A stretch of 64,000 bases of DNA, from assembly GCA_001414345.1 (NCBI GenBank), contig LLCB01000014.1, positions 1 through 64,000 of the forward strand. Reading direction: 5' to 3'. The first letter of the stretch is position 1, and each line of letters starts with the position of its first letter. This document shows positions 45,565 through 56,979 of the stretch, piece by piece. The translations under genes and the position numbers were made by a program. Under the pieces are notes generated by a model that worked only from the letters and a program-made list of their open reading frames with translations, was not told the origin of the DNA and did not search any database. This DNA is from Hymenoscyphus infarciens (lineage: Eukaryota > Ascomycota > Leotiomycetes > Helotiales > Helotiaceae).

Positions 45565-45780
45565 CACCAGGGGATGCAGGAATTCGTGACTAGCGAATAG
45601 TTGACCAACTCTCTACTATTCCTTCTATTTTTTATCTAAAACTTGATAAATCAATTCTATTATTCTAAAAGGCTTAAATAATTAAGATTTTAAGATATTT
45701 ATTATTCTAAAGAAGTTAGAACAATTGTAGAAGTGTAAGTACTTCGAGAATACAGTCACGAATTCCTGCACCCCCTGGTG
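45565..45780. mobile_element. 216-bp MITE with 27-bp terminal inverted repeats
   Basis: Left end caccaggggatgcaggaatt (continuing cgtgact to 45591) and right end 45754-45780 are inverted over 27 bp with one mismatch. Flanks are cccc on both sides (45561-45564 and 45781-45784), possibly a 4-bp target duplication, though the homopolymer makes this uncertain. The interior is AT-rich and RIP-like, and has no coding capacity. The termini resemble those of 11997-12410. Confidence 0.85.
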
Positions 45781-46211
45781 CCCCCTTCCCCCAAGCAAGA
45801 TCATTCATTCCTTTCGAAATATCAGGCTTGTCAGTGTCACAGTCAGCCCTCGTTCACCAACTCTCATCCCTCGCCATCCTCAAAGTCTCTCCTCTTTCTT
45901 TCGCCTACCTACACCCACCCACTACATCACTCTGGATCCAAAGCTCCTCCCCCCAAAAACCACCCCATTCCCCCGCCCATCCAATTTTTTTTATTTTTTT
46001 TTTTAAAAAAAAGAACTCGTTCAAACCACAAACCACAAACCCTGAATCTAAGCCAGAACCCCCAAATCTGCATAAAACCTTACACAACATCCATAAACCC
46101 CGCAAAACACCCCACACAACTCGGCACAATCCCCCCCCTAAACCTAAACTCTCTCTAAAACCCCCCTAAAACCCCCCACTTCCATCACCAATCACACACC
46201 TCCATTTCCTA

Positions 46212-47055
46212 CAGACTGTTAGGTCAATTCACCGTAAAAGTATATTACCTCTGTTTAAAGTTATAGGGATTTTTTACAGTTATCCCTTCAGTTATCCTTA
46301 CACCCCACGTGACTTAGTGGAACGCGGTTCTATTTCTAGCTCTGACGCGACTAAATATTTAAATCATTATCTTATTCTTTAAACCCTACTAAAGTATATA
46401 ACGATATAGAAATTTAATAATAATTTACCTATTTTCTTATATTTAAAAAGCCCTACTAAAAAAAATTATCATTTAGCGTAAGTTAGCTTATAATACGAGC
46501 TTATCTACTCTTACTACTTCTACTACTTCTATTACTTCTACTGCTACTTTTATACTCTTTTATTACTTCTTTTTAATTAATATACCTTCTTTTATAAGGC
46601 TAATACTACTCCTACTAAAAGAGTCTTAAAAGCTACTAAAAAAGTCCTTAAAAAGAAGGCCTCTTAAGTATATCTTATAAACGTGTTTCTTAACTAGAAA
46701 GAATTCTATAAGATAGAAGTTATTAAGAGAGCAGGAGAGATTAAATAAAGAGGTAGAAAGAGGCACACCTCTACTATATATAGAGTAAGTATAAATAGCT
46801 TTAATTTAGATTTTGATATCTTAGCACTCCTAAACTGGCTTAGCAGCATCGTAGTTCGAAGCTACCTAGATTTTAGTCTAAAACTACTCTAAATGAGAGT
46901 AGTTTTAAACCGGACTGCTAAACGCGTCTACACGTGGGGTGTAAGGATAACTGAAGGGATAATAAACTTTTGTCACCAAAATAATGGTTTCAAGTGAGTT
47001 TAGGTTCGCATAATCAGTACTCAATTATCCTTTTTTGCGGTGAATTAACAATCCA
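46212..47055. mobile_element. Family A MITE, second copy, interrupted by another TIR element
   Basis: Outer parts (46212-46280 and 46962-about 47055) match 33176-33346 in reverse orientation: cagactgttaggtcaattca at the left, and taaacttttgtcaccaaaat then gcggtgaatta at the right. Between them sits the inserted element 46283-46959. TA precedes the left end (46210-46211). The right boundary is approximate. Confidence 0.72.
46283..46959. mobile_element. Tc1/mariner-type TIR element nested in the family A MITE
   Basis: Perfect inverted ends of 29 bp: tcccttcagttatccttaca then ccccacgtg (46283-46311), repeated inverted at 46931-46959. TA on both sides (46281-46282 and 46960-46961). The uninterrupted copy at 33.2 kb supplies the empty site (ttgTTATAAAC), confirming a TA duplication. 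The interior (46370-46800) is AT-rich and lacks an open frame, consistent with RIP. Confidence 0.87.
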
Positions 47056-48344
47056 TCCTTCCCCGTCTTACCCCCGAAAAGTCCGAAGAGAGCGAAAAAG
47101 CTCTTCGTGGATTACCAAACATCCTACCCTCTATAAAAACCCCTCGTACTTACATACCCCTCTTCCTCTTCTCCCTCCCAAGTGAGATTTCTTCTTGTTT
47201 CACGTTTGATTATTTGTCCTCTCTCTCATATCTGTTGTCACTATTGTTATCGCGAATTATACACCAGCATGCGTTTCATCTTTTTTGCCTGCCTGGGCTG
47301 CCAATGCATACTTGCTGAGTTTGACATAAGGTTATGGCTGTCATACAAAGTGTACGTATGCGCCCCGCAAGAAAAGATGTTTTGTTTCATACGCAGGTAG
47401 TACCTATCACTGGAGGAGGCGCTCGTCATCAATTATTACATCTCCTACTCATATGTTTATGCAAACTCTCTCTCTCTCTCTCCTAAGGCAGGCAGGCAGG
47501 CAGGTAGGCACTTTCAAAGACTCTTTTTAGTTTAGGCATCACATACGATACCACACTCTATTTATCTATGCGCACGTGCGAACGCAGCCCATGTTCATTT
47601 CTATGCACAGAATGCATGCTTTACTCCCTAGGCTTATCGTGCCTCACTGATTCATGCCAGAACCCCTCGACCTCCCCCACCCCAGCAAGCTTAGGAGTAT
47701 GCATTTCAAATTCCATACCAGTACGAAAAAGAAGGCAAACCAATTAGCATACCAAGACCCCATCCACAGGGCTTCATGCAACAACAAAAGTGCCATCGAA
47801 AAAACAAGAAAGAAGGAAACCAGAAGAAAAAGAAAAATGTAAAAGGATATTTACTCCCCCCCTCCTATTCCTACACACAACAAAAACGAACAAGAGAACT
47901 TCGTGCAAAGGAACAATTCGATATAGCCAAGGAGAAACATATCGATCGATCGAGGATTGTCGAAACGGAAAATATGGAGATCACGATGCCATCCAGGATT
48001 CGGAAACAACGAAGGTGGAGAGAGAAAAGGGATGAAGGTTTTCTGACAGAATGCTGATGGGTAGATGATGCCTGCCTACTCCGAAACGCCCAGACGAAAA
48101 CCGCGGATATGCGATGATGGGAGGAAAATATGTACAAGGGAAAGATTGGGCCGACGGGGCGAAGGAAAGTGGATAGCGTACTCGCAAAGCGTATTCGCGA
48201 GGGCAACCTTCAGCTTATTGAAGCGTATGCGAAGGAAGATTTGGTTGGTGGGTTGTGATGAGAGATGGTGTTTGGGTGCCTGGAAATTGGTTAGAGGTTG
48301 CTGGTACAATTGGGGAAGGGGATTCGACGTACGATCTCAATTCA
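47056..48344. other. Gene-free region with simple repeats
   Basis: No supported gene. A (CT)n run and a following (GGCA)4-like tract lie at about 47467-47508. The downstream half (47650-48340) has open frames on both strands rich in Lys/Arg or Ser/His with no domain; some is likely the 3' UTR of the minus-strand gene that ends at 48345. Confidence 0.42.
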
Positions 48345-48920
48345 TCATGAACCTTTGGCGATTGGAGAGTTGGATGACCCCTTATTCCAAACACCACCTC
48401 CGACAGCCTTGCTGATCAGTACGCACATCAGAACGATGACGACGACGACGAATAAACCACTTCCAATCTTCACTCCCAGCTTCTGCTTCTTGCCCAACGC
48501 TCCCCAGCAAGCACAACATGCCTTACTTCTCTTCTGCTCTTTTCGTTGACGCCTAACCGTGTTCGCACTTGGCCACGGATCAGCTCCTCCACCAGCGTCC
48601 TTTGACAGCACCCTGCAGCCCGTTCCTATGTTCCTCGTGCTGTTATTTGTGAAACCAGCTTCCAGATCAGGGTACGACGAAGCTCCAGACTTCGTTTCGA
48701 CGATATCATGTTTTGAGTCGCCAAAGGGGGAGTTGTGGGCCATGATGGCGGATTTCTCGGAGTGTGCGGTGCGGGTGGGCGTGAGGGAATGTGCGGAGTC
48801 AACGTCCTCTATGGTGGACAGGACGTCAAAGGATTGATTCGAGGTCTGCCGGGAAGATGTGGGACGTGTGATTGTGAGGACATTGGTTGAGGGAGCCGAC
48901 TTTTCTTCGAGGTTGGCCAT
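48345..48920 (-). CDS. Hypothetical single-pass membrane protein
   Basis: 191 aa from the ATG at 48920. The frame is open further upstream to 49226, but that part is His/Thr/Arg-rich low complexity, so I prefer the start MANLEEKSAPSTNV. The N-terminal 120 residues are Ser/Thr-rich and polar. Then come a basic segment (VRRQRKEQKRSK), a cysteine cluster ACCACWG, and one membrane helix (SGLFVVVVIVLMCVLISKAV) near residues 155-175, with a short outer tail. This is the look of a tail-region-anchored fungal membrane protein; the cysteines beside the helix could be lipid-modified. Family not recognised, no function assigned. Confidence 0.68.
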   Translation of the reverse strand: MANLEEKSAPSTNVLTITRPTSSRQTSNQSFDVLSTIEDVDSAHSLTPTRTAHSEKSAIMAHNSPFGDSKHDIVETKSGASSYPDLEAGFTNNSTRNIGTGCRVLSKDAGGGADPWPSANTVRRQRKEQKRSKACCACWGALGKKQKLGVKIGSGLFVVVVIVLMCVLISKAVGGGVWNKGSSNSPIAKGS

Positions 48921-51900
48921 TGCTGCGGCTGGTGTAATTGGACGAGGCTGAGCCCGTATCGTCGTTGGTGAGGTGGAGGTGGTGGTGGTCGTGGTGGTGA
49001 ATGTAATATAGTGGTGACGATGCCGTGCGAGGTGAAGCTGGATTTGGGGAGCTTCCCTTTCTCGTGAATCTTGTGAGGCCGCGTCCAGGTGATTCGATGC
49101 AATTGAATGACCGATTTCTGGAATATCTTTCCTCTCGTGTCGAATTGCCGGGCGAGTGGTTTTGGTTACTCGGGTAGGGTGATGATTGCGTGTGGTGTGG
49201 TCTTCTTCGTGGTGGTGGTGGTGCAATCAATCCGTCCCAAATTAGCTTCTTTTAGGAAAGTAGCAGTTCACTTGAGGTTCAAAAAAAAAAGAAGAAAAAA
49301 AAAAACACAATCAGCAGAACAACCAAGTCCTGGGAAATGTCGGAAGAATTGAAGAGTCGATCGGGTAGTGGTAGTCGAGTTGGTGAAGGGAGAAGGGAAG
49401 GAATGTACGGTAGTGGGTGATGGTTGATGAAGGTAAGGTATCTCTATCTCGCTCGTCGAAATTCACGATGCAGGAGCAATGGCCTAATGTAATCTCTCGG
49501 CTGGCCAAGCAAATGGAAAGTTTGCCAGGGTCTGGAAGGAGGGAGGACGAACCTGGCAAGTTCACAACCTGGCAACTTCACAACCTGGCAACGTTTGAGG
49601 GAAAGTGTAGCCGCTAAGACCATATTTTAGAAGTAGAGGCCCTCTACTCTACATCTCCGTGCAGTGCATGCTGAATAGCGCCGCTCCTTTTCCTCGTCTA
49701 TCATCGTCATCCACTATGGATCTTCTATGCCTTCGCGAATCACAACACCATCATTTACTGCTACCTTCATTTTACGCCTGAGACAAAGTCCTGGGTCTGA
49801 TCACATCGCAATCAGTCGGGAGTCGGGACTCGGGAGTTATTCTGTCTCTGCTATCGTCAATTCCTATTTGGTCACTTCCAGGTGAGGTGAAATGGCGAGC
49901 GTCTGGTGGCGCGCGTACTGCATGGCCAATCCCACGACTCACGACTGATTCGCTGCCAATTCACATTCAACCTTTCATCGGAAACGCATGTTCTAATGCG
50001 GGCAACCCGGTGGCGAAGGATTTCGTGTGCCATACTAAATGTCTGTGCACTCTACCTTTTATTTGGGGGGGGGTACTACCCCTCCTCTTATTTTGATGGC
50101 TGAACATTCCTTGCCAACATATGGCTTGTTGACCAACTGATTGACCAGCATGCAGACCAACGCATTACTGGTACACTAACGTCTACCCCACCTTGTCCTC
50201 CCCCCTTTCCAACCGAGAGGGCAAGCTTGCGCTCGGTACAGCCAACCATTGAGGTGAGTCCCAAGCATGACTGACCACTTACTCATGGGGAGAGAGAACA
50301 GCAGGGTCACCCAGAAACTCAATATAGTGCCGCATGGACTGGATTTCTCTTCCAGCACACAACGTTCAACCAAGTACTCCGTACCATCCATTAGCTCAGG
50401 TATCTGCCGTTGAGAGATTTCCGTTTTTGTGTCGCCCTCAAGTTTTCGCCGCATATTCATGCCCCTCAACCTCCCAGTCTCAGCCAAGGGAATCCGGCGT
50501 TGGAGAGATGGAGGGATGGAGAGATGGAGAGATGAGCTTGTTTACTTGTCACATGGAGGGGAAATTCCACAAGTTTTGGTATCAGTTATCACACCGAGGA
50601 TGGGATGGCTGGATGGTTGACTCGCTGTGCTCCTTTGTCGCCCCCTCGTGGAGTACTCGAGTACGAGTACCGACAGTTGAAAACACATCGTCCCTTGCGA
50701 TACCAGCCATCCTCCGCCACAGCAAACGCGTTAATGGCAAACATCCAACATGGAATGGGAATGGCTTCATGTTTTCAGGTCCAAGCCAACCGCTGTCAAC
50801 AAGGAAGACGCAAACTCTGTTCCTCGCAGATCAATTAATTCCACGGCAGGGGAGGGCAGGGCAGGCTGGACCGCTCGCAATCTGCTAAGCTTCAAATTTA
50901 GCTTTAGCTTTTTGCCCGGCGGACTAATGCAGGCCTGCATAAATTTGAACCTAATTCTCTCTCGGACCCTGCAGACACGCGTTCAATATATCCATCCCTT
51001 TTTTTTTACCAACTTTCCAAGCCTACAGTACATATACTCCGTATTCGCTGGCTTTGGACTGAATAGCCAAGACATCGCTGCCACCGAACATCTCATCGCC
51101 GTCATGATGGATGTGTGCGCCCTCATTTGTATCATGTTGACATGGCTATCAATGCGATCGAGAAAGAACGACTGCCATCGCGAATACAAGAGCGTGGGGT
51201 TTCTCTGTTTCTCTTCACTGCGACGATAAGATCTCCAAAAACGGAACGAAATGGCCTGCATCTCCCAGGAAGGCACACACCCCTCGGGTACATACCGATT
51301 AGACATTTTACCATCGTCGGCCACCACGCCTAGATGGGATTGTCCCGTTCCTGGGTCACCCAGCTGAGATGGACAGAGGCAAAAGGTTCTGCGCTGTCCC
51401 GCTTTCCCATCGCATCTTTTTTTGTTGGTACACGTTCATGTTGCTATTTTCGAAAGGTTCTTATCTGGATGTCCACTTCTGGTAAGGTTACTTGCAGGAG
51501 TTGAAGGTTTTTGGATAAGACGCGGGGATGAGGTCTGTATCGCCGTTATCTGTCTGTCAACCCCAACCACAGTCTCATCAACATCAGCCGGTCAGTATAC
51601 CGTTGAATTTGTCGGTCGTGACCCGGAAGTATCACCGAGTTTTTGAGTAGCTGCAGCTTTCCTTCCAACCTCCAACAAAAAATCCCCGCCTTCGAATGGC
51701 TGTGGGGATGCCGCATCTAGATGCATGTGAAGGGTGTCTCGACGGGCCTATTTCCAAGGCCCATTGAGGGGAGTAGTTTCTCTCGGCGACGCTACACCAC
51801 TACTACTGCTAGTCCACCCACCTTCCCCGGGCTTCATCAGTCACCTGTCTACATTTTCTAGTTCAACACCAGTGGATTGAGTGCTAGCATTTCAACATTG

Positions 51901-54372
51901 TCAAAAAAAATACAAGAACTAAAAAGGTGCGAGGGGTTTGATTTTCCAGTCCGAACAGCTGATATAAATGTCTGCAGGCTACATTCGGGAGACACCCCAC
52001 CGAGGGCACTAGAATCGTCATAGGCGTGTTCAGCTCATGGTTGCAAGAACACAAGCTACTAGGAAACAGTTCGAATGTTGGTATACCTTCTTGAAAGGAG
52101 GAGCTACCACGATAGCGGCGACTCTTGATTTTGTGAGATGCAACCTCGTGTTGGTGCAGCGAGTCCTCGGGAAGTCCTTGCGCCTATCATCACGAGGTTT
52201 TCGTGTATGCGGGGTTTTCAACACCATGAATGAATACCATCACGCCTCACCATCTTCTCTCTCTTGTCTTTCTCAAAACGTTTATCTCTTTGTTTCTATT
52301 TTTCGCGCGAACCTTTTCTCCGCAAGTTGCGTCGACTCGGGAATTTGCTCATTTCAATCATAAATATCAAATTCCCTATTTGAGTCTACGACGAGAGGAG
52401 GTACAGAAATATTCTTGTCAGCACCTTATATTATAAGACGATAGATGATAGAACATTACGGTAAGGGAACATAGAATACCTTTAAAACAGTCTCAATTAT
52501 TCGTTTCATCGTTTCCCACGATATCCCAAACTCCTCGGAAAATTCCCATTCGTGAAGATCTCTCCTCTCAATCCAGTCGATCGTCCACGTACGTTTTCAG
52601 CGCCTCAAGCAAGGTGGTATTCTTACTTGCTTATTCCCCGGTCTGATTCCAAAAAAAAAAAAAAAAAAAAAATACGAACTATTGATTTTCTTTCTTCTCT
52701 TCGCTTCTCGGAAAGGGCGACAAGTATTTGTTGCATGTCGCGAAATCAGTTAATTTATTTTGAAAGGTTACGGGAGTGGTGATTTGATTTGACGGAGAGG
52801 TCTGAGAGACGGGGTCTAAGAGGTTTAGAGGGGTTGCTAGGATGAGGGGGTGAGGTTCGGTCGAGGGATTTGCGGGCTGGTGGTTGGTGGAGATATGTCC
52901 GCGTAACATAGTGAGAGCTAGAGGGTGCGAGCCCAGGGTTCATAAGGAGGGGGTACACGTGATTCTTTCCTCCTCTCAAAGGCTTTTGTTTAAGTTTATT
53001 TACCAGAGGTTCTGTCGAGTTAGTATCTTATTTTTTGCTTTAATAGATAAACTTAGATTAAACTTTAATACTTTCTTCTACTAAACAAATATACTAAAAA
53101 AAATAGCAAAAAGGTTCCAACTATCCAGCCCCCCACTGGGGGACTGGCATGTACTCCTTATTAGATCATTTATTAAATTGTCTTAAATGGTATATACTTA
53201 GGAGGTAGATGTGAAGTCCCGGAAACCTTAGTTTTTGGTCATTGCGGACTCGTAAGAGTTAGAATATATTCATGAGCCGCGTTAACGTTTACATCAATTA
53301 TTAGATACCCTAAATTGGATATAACTAGGAGGTAGATTTCATAGTTTACCGTCATTTCGGACGTTGCGTTGACCACTGGGCCACTCGAGCCAGCGCTGTT
53401 TTTTTTTATGGGAAATAAACGCTTAATGGTCCATAAGGATGATATTCGGGAGCTGGGTGATTGGGGGGTGATTATCGGGAGTGTGCAGTTTCCAGGCGAC
53501 GGACTGGTGGGGAGCTGTCAAAAGGAGGTGGTTGGGATTGGTGTGTAGGGATGTGGACGGACATCTTTTCAGAAGAGTGCTGAAGCCAAGATCGGGCGGG
53601 AGCTTTCCAGGTTCCCTCATCGAAACGCGCAGGTTCTTCGAAAGCTGTTATTTTGTGCGAGACAAGCCGTGGAATTGTTCGTGGACTACTCAATCTCGAA
53701 TAGATCGATGAAAGGTGGGTCGAGAGGTTTTGATGGTTCGATCCTGATCGTTGGAGAAGAACGGAGAATTCATGGCTCGGGGAATGACGGTATATCGCGT
53801 TTGACGCAAATAGTTGGCATTGATGTCAGCGTTGTGAACTTATCGAAACAATCGTCTGGAAAGGGGGCAGATATGAATCATGCTTCATTCGTTGAATGCG
53901 CGGTGGACGGCTCTGAGGAGAGGGGTTGGGGTATTCATGAAGACTAGCTTCGCTCCTCTCTCCTCGCAATTGTGTCTGCGGTAATACGCGGGCGGGTGAA
54001 ATCAGGTGGAAGAAGTATATCGGCATGTTAGGATCGGGTTTGGGTATGTAATAAGTATGTGGTAAGATGGTAGGTACTGGTTGTATAATAAGGAAGTTGG
54101 TGACTGTGAGCGGGGAAACAGATGAGAAATTTGGCGATGGGTCTAACCGCTTTTGGTCAGTGCGAATGTATTCTACCACAGCCTAATCCGGCTAGCGCAG
54201 CTCCGATTTGTCCGAGTCACGAGTCTTTTCTCTACCCATCCCTACTTACCATCAATTGTATTAGAAAATTCTTCGAAAATGAAATCACTTATAACACAGT
54301 ATCACTGAAATGAATTTAATTTCTTATCCACACTTTGTTCACGTGAGCAAAATGAATATCGATTGCCAGGTG
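48921..54372. other. Long gene-poor region
   Basis: 5.4 kb with no gene I can support. The first part is the 5' region of the gene at 48345-48920. Homopolymers: A-rich at 49280-49310, G9 at 50066-50074, A20 near 52650-52670. A diverged direct repeat lies at about 53195-53225 and 53310-53340 (both with ta-taact(t)aggaggtagat), each followed about 30-50 bp later by ggtcatt(g)cggac- or cgtcatttcggac-. AT-rich, RIP-like sequence occurs at 53010-53105. Open frames such as those near 50330-50890 and 53670-53950 lack motifs and overlap others. Confidence 0.45.
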
Positions 54373-54941
54373 TCATTTCAAAAGATACTTGAAGTCGGTA
54401 TTAGCATGGTCCCTCGAACCAGCCGCCTCATCAGCACGATACCGTCTACGTGTCTCAAAATGGCAATACGCCATGTATAGAAGAATGGTGATGATGGGCA
54501 GCACATATGAAGCGAGAATGCAGCCCATACCAAGAGGGTAGAGAGGTGCTTGTTTGCTCTTGAAAAATCAATGGGGAGAACTATAAGAAACTAGTAAGAA
54601 GGACAGAGAAAACTATGTCTAGGACTTACGTTAGAGAGAGCTCTGTTAGGAACACAGATGAAGAGTATAAATAAAACGATGAGATATGTTTTAGGGTCTA
54701 GAAAAGCTTCCACCATCAGCTCTTGCTTAAAGTTTTTGTTTTTAATTCCAGTCTAGTTAACACGAACCCTCTTAATAGCAATTGACTCTGAGACAAATTT
54801 TGCCTTGACTGGGTTATCGGGCAAGGATATGCCAAAAATTCTAGACCATCTGTGAGAACGTTAATTAATGTCGAAACGGCGGCTGAAAATACATACCCGA
54901 CGGTGATGGCTCCTATAATAAGAAAATAGTCTCTTCATTTC
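54373..54941 (-). pseudogene. Truncated Dal5-like (allantoate permease, ACS family) transporter pseudogene
   Basis: Minus-strand blocks in order: YFLIIGAITVG (54930), ISLPDNPVKAKFVSESIAIK (54810), RVRVN*TGIKNKNFKQELMV (54770), EAFLDPKTYLIVLFILFICV (54700), PNRALSN (54640), then KSKQAPLYPLGMGCILASYV (54550) and a C-terminal helix ending DFKYLLK with stop at 54373. These match the middle and the end of anion:cation symporters. TAG sits where Gln (RVNQTG) is expected. The N-terminal half and several central helices are missing. The likely LTR at 55055 lies just upstream and may mark the truncation. Confidence 0.78.
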
Positions 54942-55054
54942 TCATCACTGTTAATAAATCCGACGCTCGAATTGTCAAAACAGCCAGGGTTAACATGAAG
55001 TTTCTACATATGTGGTGATGAAGTACTTATGTGGAGAGCGGGTGGAATATATTG

Positions 55055-55260
55055 TGTTGTTGTATTAGATATTCACTCTTGTGATGACTACCCGATTGGG
55101 GTTAGCTCACTCTTGGGGTATTTATACTCCCTCCTATACACAGTAGATAGTTCTCTCCTTGTAGCAACAAATACCTAATTCTCCACCCTACACTTTGGAA
55201 TGCCTGTAACACTTCCCTTGACCTTGCACTTGCAATATATTATATTCCTCGATATAGTCA
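55055..55260 (+). mobile_element. Likely solo LTR, not RIP-mutated
   Basis: Begins tgttgttgtattagatattc and ends cctcgatatagtca, the TG...CA form usual for LTRs, about 206 bp. It is the undamaged counterpart of 14008-14210 (for example ccctcctatacacagtagat here against tttcttctatatatagtaga there). No clear target duplication (tattg / tataa), and no partner LTR or internal region nearby. Confidence 0.6.
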
Positions 55261-56979
55261 TATAAGCGAGGGTGAGAATGACGATTTTCTACCAACTAAC
55301 ACCAACTAAATTAGACCGGGTTAGGGCACTGATTTGGTAGTAACTAGACACTTCAGTACCCTTGGCCGTGAATAAAGTCCTAATTGTACACCTTCTCAAG
55401 GCCTCAAAAGTTTGAAACGTTGATTTCGCTCCGACATAATAACATTTTCACTCTAGACAATCCGAAAGCCTTTGGTAGGTTCTTCCGTAGGTTCCATGGC
55501 TTCTGAGGGTCGATTAAATGTGTCGACTTAGGTGGAAATTCAAATTTTGAATCGATCCGTATCGCGAAGGGACAACCCGTTATTCTTAGGAAAAAGCCAA
55601 AGGTTAAACCTTCTTGTCGACTGACTGCTCAATATTCTAGAAGGCCTTTCAAGAGGTAAACTATATTTCGTGTTTTTACTTTCTCTATCTTAAATAGTGT
55701 ACAAGGTCTTGGTTTTTTAACACTCCCGCCTCACCAGGTATTGTGTGAACGCTTTCAAGAAGACCAGAGCCCAAAAAATTCCCTTTCCTAACATTTAGTA
55801 GAGTCCCAGCAGATGATAATATTTACACTTGGTGCAGCTTTATTTACCCTGCAATCGCAATAGCAGAAGGCTTCAGAGGGTATACAAACGCGACCCAATC
55901 AGCTTGCAGCAGCTTGGAATTCATCCCATGGGCTCTCCTAGTGCCGCTGGGTCATTGTCGCTTTTCCCCCACCCCCAGTCCCCACCAAGACCCACAATTC
56001 CACCACCGCCTCATATTTACAAATAAGCGACATCCATCCATCAATTATCAGGTCTCTTGCCCGGCTGGTTCGATGGTGGCATCGACCAGAGGAGTCAACT
56101 CTAGGAGTGCTTGAAACTTGGATCTAGGTCTACCTTGGCAGGTAGAACCAGCTGGTCAACAGCCCGGATCAGATTGATATCGCCATGGACCCGTTGGAAT
56201 TACCAAAAAACAGTAAAACTCAGTACGTCTGGTTTTCTAACCTTGGGGGACTCCTTGTCCCAGGAAATTTTTGCTATTTTTTTCTAAGCTTTTGGGTATT
56301 TACTAGAGTGCTGTTGTGGTTTCTTTTTGCTACTTGGACGCGGTGGGACAACGCGTTTCTCGACTCGCTTAATCGCCTACAAGCTAGTATCGTCTTTTAC
56401 TGAGAACGGCGAATCGATTTAAAGCTCTTCATATGATCGGAGGGTAGTTTTTTTATTAAAAAAATGCATGAAATTGTGGTGTTCTGCTGAAGTGACTCGC
56501 AGTCTTGAGGCTTGCATCAAAGGTTTGGGGCTTTTAGTAAGGGGGGGGGGGTGGTGGGGTTCCCCCCAATTAAGAGACTTTTCCAGCATGGCCAGCATGG
56601 TGGGGCAGCAGAGAAAGAGGCCACAGGGAGGAAACAACAGAGCTAGGAGGTTCCCTCATCCTTTCAGTGCTTCTCAAATGAAGATCACCAGCCCTGATTC
56701 ACTTGAAGATCTACCTGTTTACCCTACACCACTTTTCAGGGTATTGTAGAGTGATGTTTCTGCCATTCGATTTAATGGTATGTCTATTTTGGAATGAATT
56801 GAAATCTTTTCCGAGAGGAAGCAGAACCACGACGCGTTGTTGCGAATTTTGGCGGACCCACAATTCCTCCCGCTTAGGTCAAGTCGCAGGTGAAGGTCAA
56901 TAGCACAACCCGCAAATTCCATCATGCTCTTCCACTCCCCTCTCTTGTCGCAACAACTCCAATTCACACAACGCCGGCG
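55261..56979. other. Gene-free region upstream of a 2EXR gene
   Basis: No supported gene. A G-run lies at 56540-56552. The last few hundred bases should contain the promoter of the gene starting at 56980. Open frames near 56185 and 56468 lack motifs. Confidence 0.42.

Noticed and set aside
47776..48206. Several Lys- or Ser/Phe-rich open frames on both strands
   Set aside because: Low complexity and mutually overlapping; likely the 3' flank of the gene at 48345.
50334..50888. 184-codon open frame, plus strand
   Set aside because: Contains a simple gatggagagatggagagatg repeat, has no motif and overlaps frames on the other strand.
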